Made by a program: the position numbers and the translations under genes. Source: Planctomycetota bacterium (lineage in GTDB: Bacteria; Planctomycetota; PUPC01; JACPCR01). From it: 22,080 bases of DNA. Shown one piece after another: positions 1 to 6,189 of the stretch. The stretch is taken from contig JASLXP010000878.1 of the NCBI GenBank assembly GCA_030740295.1, positions 1 through 22,080 of the forward strand, in the 5' to 3' direction. Position 1 is the first letter of the stretch, and each line of letters begins with the position of its first letter. Under the pieces are notes generated by a model. The model was not told where the DNA came from and made no database searches. It worked only from the letters and a program-made list of their open reading frames with translations.

Positions 1-1
1 C

Positions 2-2782
2 GTCTGCAAGTACACCGGCTGGCCCGTGGGACATGTTTACTCCGTCGATACGGAAGGCACCCTGGATCTGGCGCCCACCGATCTGTGGTATCTGGTTGAA
101 CCGGAAAGGTTCAACACTTTCGTAGAGATCACAGGGAAGACCAGGTTTCTTCCCGGGATTGGCTTGCCCGGCAGAGTTTTATCGAGTCACCAGCCTGCCT
201 GGATCGTTGACGTCACAACGGACCCCAATTTTCCGCGAGCAAAGCTGGCACGAGACATTGATGTCCATGGTGCCTTTGGCTTTCCCGTTATCGTGAATGA
301 GGAAGTGACGGCTGTGCTGGAGTTCTTTTCAGAGAAGTCGGAGAACCCTGACGAAGACCTGCTGGACTTTGTCGGTCAGGTCGGCCTTCAGCTTGGGCAT
401 GCCTTCGAACACAAACGGGCAGAGAGAGTGCTTGAAAGCAGCGAGGAGAAGTTTCGCGCACTTTTTGAGGGCTCACGAGACGCGGTAATGGTGTATGGAC
501 AGGACGGTGTCATCAATGGCAATACGGCGGCTCTGGACATCTTTGGCCTCTCCAGCGTGGAAGAATTCCTAGGATTGCAGCCATGGGATCTATCGCCTCC
601 GACTCAGCCTGGTGGTGAAGACTCTCACGTCAAGGGAGTTCGCATAATCATCCAAACCATTAAAGAGGGCAGCCTGTTCTTTGAGTGGGTCCATCGGCGG
701 CAGGATGGCACGGACTTCCCCGCGGAGGTCTCGCTGTCGGCTCTTGAGCTTGAGGGCAAGCCGATCTTGCACGCTATCGTGCGCGACATCAGCGAGCGTC
801 AAGTCGCCGAGGAACAACTACGTAAACTCTCCAGCGCGGTCGAGAGCAGCTCCGTTTCCGTCGTCATTACTTCACAAGACGGAACGATTGAATACGTCAA
901 CCCCAAGTTTTCGGAAGTCACCGGGTATTCTGCCGAGGAAGCGCTGGGCCAGAGCACGAGGATCCTGAATTCGGGTGTGCAGCCCAAGGAGTTTTATGTG
1001 GAGCTCTGGGAGACCATCGAATCGAACCGGGAGTGGCACGGGGAGTTCTGCAATAAAAAGAAGAACGGGGAGCTTTACTGGGAACACGCATCGATTTCGC
1101 CGATTCAGAATGATGCCGGCGAGATCACGCACTACGTTGCCATCAAGGAAGACATCACCGAACAGAAACACGTTGCTGGAGAGCTTGCCGGTGCCAAAAA
1201 GGCCGCGGAAGCCGCTAACCAGGCCAAGAGCATCTTCCTGGCAAACATGTCCCACGAAATCCGGACACCCATGAACGCCATCCTCGGCTTCTCACAACTG
1301 ATGCAGCGGGACAGTTCCCTGTTGCCCGAACAGCGGAAGAATCTGGACACGATCATGCGCAGCGGCGAGCACCTCCTGGCTCTCATCAATGATGTTCTCG
1401 AAATGTCCAAGATAGAGGCCGGCAGGACTGAATTGAATCCGGAGATTTTTGACTTGCCTGCCATGGTCAAAGACATGGAATCCATGTTTCGAATCCGTAC
1501 CGAGGCGGCCCGGATACGGCTGGATACTGCAACTGTCGGCGACCTGCCCATTTTCGTATATGGGGACCAGGGAAAAGTCCGACAGGTTCTTATCAATCTT
1601 CTGAGCAATGCGGTGAAATTCACAAAGGACGGCGGCGTCTCGTTGCGGGTTGCAGCGCGACTCGTGGCCGACGTTTCCGATCCGGCCACTTCCGAAACAG
1701 GACATGATGCACAAAGCCCGGATGCAGAGAGCGGCCACTGGTTGCAGGAGCTGAGGGAACGCGGGCCCGCTTACCGCATTATCGTCGAAGTTCAAGATAC
1801 CGGCGTCGGAATTGCCAGTGATGACCTCCCCAAAGTGTTTGGCCAATTCGAGCAAACGGAGTCCGGCCTCAAGTCCGGTGGAGGAACAGGGCTTGGCCTG
1901 GTTATCAGCCGCGAGTATGCCCGCCTGATGGGCGGGGATGTCACTGTGGAAAGCAAACTGGGTGAAGGAAGCATCTTCCGCTTTGAATGTCTCGCCGGGG
2001 AGGGGGACGAGTCGGAGACAGAGGCCGACGAGGATGGGTGCACGGTCATCGGCATCGCGGCTGGCTCCCCGGACTACAAGGTACTGGTCGTCGATGATAC
2101 AAAGGCTTATCGAGACCTGCTGAACCAACTGCTCTATGATGTTGGATTCCAGGTTCGTGGGGCTTCGGACGGGAAACAGGCCGTGCAGGTGTTCGACGAA
2201 TGGACGCCGGACATCGTACTGATGGACATAACCATGCCGGTGATGGATGGGTACCAGGCGATTCAGAAGATCAAGGAGACCGCACAGGGCAAAGGTACTC
2301 CCATCATCGCCGTGACTGCGAGCGCCTTCGAAGACACTCGCCGCAAGGTCTTCCGTGCAGGTGCCGATGGATTTCTAGGAAAGCCCTTCCGACACGCTGA
2401 ACTCTTTGAATCACTCCAACATCATCTTGACCTGGAATTCGTTTACCAGGATGCGACAGGCACGGCATCTCCCTCAAATGAGCAGACCGATGACGCCATA
2501 CAGAACGCATTGGCAGCGCTGCCCGGGGAGCTTTTGCGCCGCATGAAGACCACGGTCGCCGAGGCAGACCTGGATGGTTTCCTCGAGTGCCTCGCCGAAG
2601 TCTCATCAAACGCTCTGATTGAACCGGGTGATAACGTTGACAAGTCTCAGGCAGATCGTTGGGCCGCACGCAGCATTACGGGGAATTCCTCCCTTCAACT
2701 TTTCGTAGCCGGATTCGTCAGAATTCGGAAGATTTCGCTTGCGCACGCCCGAATTCTGGCGAATCCGGCTACTCATGAATAA
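2..2782 (+). CDS. Hybrid sensor histidine kinase (GAF-PAS-PAS-HisKA-HATPase-REC), 5' partial
   Basis: This is a probably cytoplasmic hybrid two-component kinase that would autophosphorylate and pass phosphate to its own receiver domain. The frame is open to the window edge, and residues before the GTG at 26 already read as GAF sequence (CKYTGWPVGHVY), so the true start lies upstream. Counting from 26: GAF about 1-130, PAS about 135-260, PAS about 265-385, HisKA with MSHEIRTPMNAI (phospho-His H410), and HATPase about 510-670 with N-box NLLSNAVKF, DTGVGI and GGTGLGL. The receiver domain is about 690-815, with VVDD, phospho-Asp D734 in LMDITMP, and GKPF. After it comes a short helical tail (about 835-880) like the start of a C-terminal helical or Hpt module. 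The last 27 or so codons lie in a palindromic repeat (2705-2772), so the native C-terminus appears replaced. No transmembrane segment is seen in the visible part. Its link to the downstream cluster is unproven. Confidence 0.93.
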   Translation, partial: VCKYTGWPVGHVYSVDTEGTLDLAPTDLWYLVEPERFNTFVEITGKTRFLPGIGLPGRVLSSHQPAWIVDVTTDPNFPRAKLARDIDVHGAFGFPVIVNEEVTAVLEFFSEKSENPDEDLLDFVGQVGLQLGHAFEHKRAERVLESSEEKFRALFEGSRDAVMVYGQDGVINGNTAALDIFGLSSVEEFLGLQPWDLSPPTQPGGEDSHVKGVRIIIQTIKEGSLFFEWVHRRQDGTDFPAEVSLSALELEGKPILHAIVRDISERQVAEEQLRKLSSAVESSSVSVVITSQDGTIEYVNPKFSEVTGYSAEEALGQSTRILNSGVQPKEFYVELWETIESNREWHGEFCNKKKNGELYWEHASISPIQNDAGEITHYVAIKEDITEQKHVAGELAGAKKAAEAANQAKSIFLANMSHEIRTPMNAILGFSQLMQRDSSLLPEQRKNLDTIMRSGEHLLALINDVLEMSKIEAGRTELNPEIFDLPAMVKDMESMFRIRTEAARIRLDTATVGDLPIFVYGDQGKVRQVLINLLSNAVKFTKDGGVSLRVAARLVADVSDPATSETGHDAQSPDAESGHWLQELRERGPAYRIIVEVQDTGVGIASDDLPKVFGQFEQTESGLKSGGGTGLGLVISREYARLMGGDVTVESKLGEGSIFRFECLAGEGDESETEADEDGCTVIGIAAGSPDYKVLVVDDTKAYRDLLNQLLYDVGFQVRGASDGKQAVQVFDEWTPDIVLMDITMPVMDGYQAIQKIKETAQGKGTPIIAVTASAFEDTRRKVFRAGADGFLGKPFRHAELFESLQHHLDLEFVYQDATGTASPSNEQTDDAIQNALAALPGELLRRMKTTVAEADLDGFLECLAEVSSNALIEPGDNVDKSQADRWAARSITGNSSLQLFVAGFVRIRKISLAHARILANPATHE
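2705..2772. repeat. 24-bp palindromic REP-like hairpin overlapping the kinase 3' end
   Basis: The arms are 2705-2728 (gtagccggattcgtcagaat...) and 2749-2772 (...attctggcgaatccggctac). They are reverse complements with one mismatch and are separated by a 20-nt loop. The element lies inside the 3' end of the kinase reading frame, supplies most of its final residues and reaches to 10 bp before its stop codon. Its architecture resembles intergenic REP/MITE-like repeats. It could also fold as a transcript-end hairpin, but no T-run follows it. Confidence 0.75.
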
Positions 2783-2824
2783 TCCGGGCCCAGGATATCT
2801 GAAAGAAAATCCAGAGGAACAGAA

Positions 2825-3613
2825 ATGAAAGACGATGAGTATCGAGTTCAAGTTTTACAGACCGGCCACATGCCCGAGGCGCCTTCGTGCGGAGTACGCG
2901 CCATGCAAGACCTCGGAGAGTGGGAGCCCTTCTGCTACACCATGCTCGTCGCCCGATCCTCCCGGCGGACCGTGGTGGTGAACGCCGGCTTTCCCGAAGA
3001 CATCACGGAGCTGGTGGGATTCTTTAACCAGATACACCCGCGGTGCGTGCTTCAACGTGATGATGACGAGCGTGTCAAAGCTCAACTGGGGCGAGTTGGT
3101 GTAGACCCATCAGAAGTGGAATGCCTGATACTCAGCCCGATCGGGCCCTACTCGACGGGACGAGTTGATCTCTTTACGGAGTCAACGATATGCATCGGAC
3201 GGACCGCATGGGTTGACTTCCATGCTCCTCCGGCCGGCATCCCCTCGAGCAATCCCTACGAGATCGTGTTTCCGACACATATCCTCCGCCGGCTGGTTGT
3301 CGAAGATCGTTCCCGCATCCGTCTGCTCGAAGATGAGGATGCGGTCTGTCCCGGGATACGCGTGTTTCGGACCGGCGCACATCATCCAGGCAGCATGGCG
3401 GTTACCATCAACACTTCACAGGGAACGCTCATCTATACCGATTCGATATTTTCTTATTCGAATCTGGAAAACAACATCCCCATCGGATGGTGCCGCAGCA
3501 CCGAAGAGTTTTACCAGGCTGCAAATCGCATAAGGGAAGAGGCGGACATCTTTGTTCCGGCCTACGACCCGTCCGTCTTCGAGAAGTATGCCGATGGCGT
3601 TATCGTCGAGTGA
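2825..3613 (+). CDS. MBL-fold (AHL-lactonase-like) protein with degenerate metal site
   Basis: A 262-residue protein of metallo-beta-lactamase-fold layout, close in arrangement to N-acyl-homoserine-lactonase-type hydrolases. The start ATG has an AGAGG Shine-Dalgarno at 2813-2817, 7 nt upstream. Family landmarks can be followed: the early strand VVVNAGFPED, the position of HxHxDH at 104-110, HHPGS at 186-190, YTDSIF at 204-209 (bridging Asp D206) and PAYDP at 245-249. The HxHxDH motif is replaced by SPIGPYS, and the last histidine (normally PxHDP) is Tyr247. Only H187 and D206 of the usual seven ligands remain, so it is unlikely to be a normal two-zinc hydrolase. It may be a pseudoenzyme or binding protein, or may be decaying. 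A partial second copy lies at 5860-6169. Its neighbours suggest a role in a carbohydrate or amide catabolic cluster, but the substrate is unknown. Confidence 0.85.
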   Translation: MKDDEYRVQVLQTGHMPEAPSCGVRAMQDLGEWEPFCYTMLVARSSRRTVVVNAGFPEDITELVGFFNQIHPRCVLQRDDDERVKAQLGRVGVDPSEVECLILSPIGPYSTGRVDLFTESTICIGRTAWVDFHAPPAGIPSSNPYEIVFPTHILRRLVVEDRSRIRLLEDEDAVCPGIRVFRTGAHHPGSMAVTINTSQGTLIYTDSIFSYSNLENNIPIGWCRSTEEFYQAANRIREEADIFVPAYDPSVFEKYADGVIVE

Positions 3614-3745
3614 TGGAAACCTGAGTTGCGCCCTAAGACTTTTGAATCACTGCGACCGATGCTCGAGTCGGGAGTTCCGGATATCGCCGAACGACCATAG
3701 CCACATGAAATGCGATCACTGTACGGCAAACACGGCCGCGGCCAT
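3613..3745 (+). pseudogene. Remnant of a DegT 3' end plus an internally deleted heparinase-like gene
   Basis: Two blocks match the downstream intact genes almost base for base. Positions 3613-3696 correspond to 9073-9156 (constant offset 5460) and cover the last codons of the DegT gene and the first 24 codons of the heparinase gene. Positions 3697-3745 correspond to 9423-9471 (offset 5726). The 266 bp between the blocks in the intact gene are missing, the original heparinase ATG is now TTG, and the deletion is out of frame. The similarity stops abruptly after 3745. It cannot code for a functional protein and is a relic of a duplicated MBL-amidohydrolase-DegT-heparinase block. Confidence 0.88.
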
Positions 3746-4011
3746 TTCTTGATCGGCATCTCTCTCTTTGTCCTTGAGATTCTTGACCAGCTTATTATCC
3801 TGATTCTCCGTCGACAGATTCGTCCTGGAGCTGAGGTAGGCGCTTACCGTGCCAGGAGCGATCCCGAAATCTCGGGATTGTCGAATTACCATCGCCGTCG
3901 TAATCGTAATCGGAAGTCGAAGCCTCGAACTATCCCGCTGGGTCGGGACGATTACGATTAAGATCACGAGTGGCGATCACGGCTGTTCTTAAGAGCACAA
4001 ATGAGACCCAA
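3746..4011. other. Non-coding tract with inverted repeats upstream of the Gfo/Idh/MocA gene
   Basis: There is no convincing gene here. The tract contains a 7-bp hairpin around tcccga-aatc-tcggga (3861-3878). It also has a larger inverted repeat with arms 3899-3912 (cgtaatcgtaatcg) and 3949-3962 (cgattacgattaag), 13 of 14 positions paired. The GATTAC-rich arms look like a small dispersed element. An 83-codon minus-strand frame crosses the tract (3716-3967), but it runs through the heparinase remnant and has no recognised domain. Confidence 0.55.
3899..3962. repeat. GATTACG-type inverted repeat
   Basis: The arms cgtaatcgtaatcg (3899-3912) and cgattacgattaag (3949-3962) are reverse complements at 13 of 14 positions, around a 36-nt loop. 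They lie just upstream of the Gfo/Idh/MocA gene and just downstream of the heparinase remnant, so they may mark the junction by which that gene came to sit there. No transposase is present. Confidence 0.55.
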
Positions 4012-5775
4012 ATGAGTGAAGAGATTGGCCGGAGGAAGTTTATGAAGATGAACATGGCTGTAGGTCTCGGGATGGCTCTCGGGGAGCCATTCCGGCTCGG
4101 CTCCGATGAGGCCAAGACCATTCGGATCGGCGTGATCGGCATGGGCGGACGCGGCACCGGGCTGATGAGAACCCTGCAAGGAATGAAAGGCGTGGCGATC
4201 CGAGCCGTCTGCGACATCATTCCGGAGCGGGTGACCAGGGCCCAGAAGATCGTCGTGGCGGCCGGGCAGGACGCGCCGGAAGGCTACTCGGATGGCGACA
4301 TGGCCTGGTCTCGGCTGTGCGGCCGGGACGACCTCGACGCGGTCATCATTGCCACGCCCTGGGAATGGCACACGCGCATGGCCGTCGGCGCCATGAAGGC
4401 CGGCAAGTACGCAGGGGTCGAGGTGCCGTGCTCCATCACCACACAGGAATGCTGGGACTTGGTGAACACGTCCGAAGAAACTGGTGTGCCTTGCATGATG
4501 CTCGAGAACTGGAGCTTCCGCAGTGACAACCTGGCGGTCTTGAACATGATCCGGCAGGGGTTGTTTGGGGAGATAGTCCACTGCCACTGCGCGCATTCGC
4601 ACGACTGTCTGGGCCATTGGTTCTTCGGACGGGCGAGGCCCTGGGCGGGCAAGTACCTGACCACGCACAACTGTGACCTCTACCCGACGCACGACCTGGG
4701 TCCCGTCCTGAGCTGGATGAACATCGGCTGCGGTGACTACTTCGACTACATCACCTCGACCGCCACCGATCCCTTTGGGCCGAAAGATTACTTCACGCGC
4801 AAGCACGGGCCAGACCACTCGCTCGCCAAACAGAAGTACACACAGGGAGACATCGTCTCCAGTGTGGTCCGCACCAAGAAAGGCAAGACCATCGTCATCA
4901 ACTTCGACATGCAACTGCCTCGTCCGTACGACAACCGCTGGATGATCCAAGGCACACGGGGCATTTACAATGAGCAGCGGAACGCAGTCTACATCGATGG
5001 TGTCAGCCCCGGCCGGGAAGCCTGGGAGCCCTTCGAGCCGTACCATCAGACCTACAGGCACAAGTGGTGGGAGGCGCCGCGGTCCGGTGGGGGACACGGC
5101 GGAACCGACTGGCTCGAGCTGAAGCTGTTCGTCGATGCCGTGCGCAACAAGACGCAGACCCCGCTCGATGTCTACGAGTCGGTGACCATGAGCTGCATCT
5201 TTCCGCTCTCCGGGGAGTCTATCGCAAAAGGCAGCGCGCCAGTGAAAGTACCGGACTTCACCCGTGGGAAATGGGAGACGCGGAAGCCCTCCTTCGCGCT
5301 GGACGACAGAACCTTTGTGGTCCCGGGCGCTCCGCAGGTCGTCCGCAGGGAGGATGGGATGTTCGAGCAGACTCTCAGGCTCGGTGTGGACAAGGCCAAG
5401 GTGGACCTGCGGGGAGTAAAGGTCCGTTTCACGGGAGGACCCACGCCGTACTCCCGTTGGCCGGCGACCGGCACCCAGCCTTATTACTGCCTCTTCTCCG
5501 AAGGCGACTGGGGGATCGACGTCGTCGTGCCCAAGGGCACCACCGGCGAGGTTGCGGTGTACGCGTACGACCCGGAGGGGCTGCGCAAGCAGACGGTGAC
5601 ATTCCAGAACCGGGCGCCGGTTAGACTCGACGACTTCAGCAAGGGCGCCTGGGTCAAGCACGCCTTCACGGCCGCGGATAGTGCGGATGGTATCCTGAAG
5701 CTGGCCGTGAAGAGGCGAGGCGAGGGCAACTGCGTTCTATCCAAGCTCAGGATCGCCATTGCCGAAAACAAGTGA
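4012..5775 (+). CDS. Gfo/Idh/MocA-family protein, GH109-like, with Tat-like leader and C-terminal beta module
   Basis: A predicted NAD(P)-dependent oxidoreductase or glycosidase-type protein. I chose the ATG at 4012 (587 aa) because it places a twin-arginine-like leader at the N-terminus (GRRKFMK, then a weakly hydrophobic stretch). An in-frame GTG at 3970 would add 14 residues, and neither start has a strong Shine-Dalgarno. The Rossmann nucleotide site is IRIGVIGMGGRGTG (37-50), with EVPCSITTQECW at 137-148. The motif YPTHDLGPVLSWMNI (224-238) and GHGGTDW (361-367) closely resemble GH109 alpha-N-acetylgalactosaminidases, whose catalytic His sits in a YPTH motif. Residues from about 435 to 587 form an extra, beta-rich-looking extension beyond the usual length. 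By eye the gene is more GC-rich than its neighbours, and it separates two decayed gene copies, which suggests separate origin or later insertion. Confidence 0.88.
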   Translation: MSEEIGRRKFMKMNMAVGLGMALGEPFRLGSDEAKTIRIGVIGMGGRGTGLMRTLQGMKGVAIRAVCDIIPERVTRAQKIVVAAGQDAPEGYSDGDMAWSRLCGRDDLDAVIIATPWEWHTRMAVGAMKAGKYAGVEVPCSITTQECWDLVNTSEETGVPCMMLENWSFRSDNLAVLNMIRQGLFGEIVHCHCAHSHDCLGHWFFGRARPWAGKYLTTHNCDLYPTHDLGPVLSWMNIGCGDYFDYITSTATDPFGPKDYFTRKHGPDHSLAKQKYTQGDIVSSVVRTKKGKTIVINFDMQLPRPYDNRWMIQGTRGIYNEQRNAVYIDGVSPGREAWEPFEPYHQTYRHKWWEAPRSGGGHGGTDWLELKLFVDAVRNKTQTPLDVYESVTMSCIFPLSGESIAKGSAPVKVPDFTRGKWETRKPSFALDDRTFVVPGAPQVVRREDGMFEQTLRLGVDKAKVDLRGVKVRFTGGPTPYSRWPATGTQPYYCLFSEGDWGIDVVVPKGTTGEVAVYAYDPEGLRKQTVTFQNRAPVRLDDFSKGAWVKHAFTAADSADGILKLAVKRRGEGNCVLSKLRIAIAENK

Positions 5776-5859
5776 CGCGCCTCTGTGGGCGACCCCAGGC
5801 CGCTTCCCAAATGGCAAATGCAAATGAACGCAGATGAAGGACCGACCCCAGACATGCCC
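5776..5859. other. Short spacer between the Gfo/Idh/MocA gene and the MBL remnant
   Basis: 84 bp with no recognisable gene, repeat or strong terminator hairpin. An ATG at 5834 opens the frame that runs through the MBL remnant, but the codons before 5860 show no similarity to the intact MBL gene. Confidence 0.5.
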
Positions 5860-6169
5860 CAATCCCTGCGAAGTCGTGTTTCCTGCAAATATCCTCCGCC
5901 GGCTGGTTGTCGAAGATCGTTCCCGCATCCGACTGCTCGAAGATGAAAATGCGGTCTGTCCTGGAATACGCGTGTTTCGGACCGCTCATCTATACCGATT
6001 CGATTTTTTCTTATTCGGACCTGGAAAACAAGATCCCATCGGATGGTGTCGCAGCACGGAAGAGTTTTACCAGGCTGCGAATCGCATAAGGGAAGAGGCG
6101 GACATCTTTGTTCCGGCCTACGCCCCGTCCATCTTCGAGAAGTATGCCGATGGGGTTATCGTCGAGTGA
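5860..6169 (+). pseudogene. Truncated, internally deleted second copy of the MBL-fold gene
   Basis: Positions 5860-5983 match 3250-3373 (offset 2610), and 5984-6169 match 3427-3613 of the intact MBL gene. The first 142 or so codons are absent. A 53-nt deletion removes the part encoding GAHHPGSMAV, including the one retained metal-ligand histidine of the intact copy. A 1-nt deletion at about 6035-6037 (four C to three C) then restores frame, so the two losses total 54 nt and the frame stays open to the original stop. The codons between the two deletions are read out of frame (HLYRFDFFLFGPGK in place of LIYTDSIFSYSNLEN). It keeps the native stop and the 3' flank atggaaac. It could yield a peptide of about 111 aa, but it lacks the catalytic core. 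Confidence 0.88.
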
Positions 6170-6189
6170 TGGAAACACTGCTGTGAAGC

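Noticed and set aside
3716..3967. 83-codon minus-strand frame across the inverted repeats
   Set aside because: It includes antisense heparinase relic sequence and repeat arms, so it is likely chance coding. It was kept only as a note.
3963..4011. GTG at 3970 as the Gfo/Idh/MocA start
   Set aside because: The extra 14 residues would bury the twin-arginine-like leader. The ATG at 4012 gives a standard leader position, although neither start has a clear Shine-Dalgarno.
3964..5661. 565-codon open frame on the minus strand opposite the Gfo/Idh/MocA gene
   Set aside because: It is a shadow frame in GC-rich coding DNA. The plus-strand protein has clear family motifs, and the minus-strand translation has none and is rich in His, Arg, Val and Gly as expected of antisense reading.
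5834..5859. ATG at 5834 as start of a real small gene continuing through the MBL relic
   Set aside because: The upstream codons show no similarity to the intact MBL gene and no ribosome-binding site. The downstream part contains deletions removing the catalytic core.
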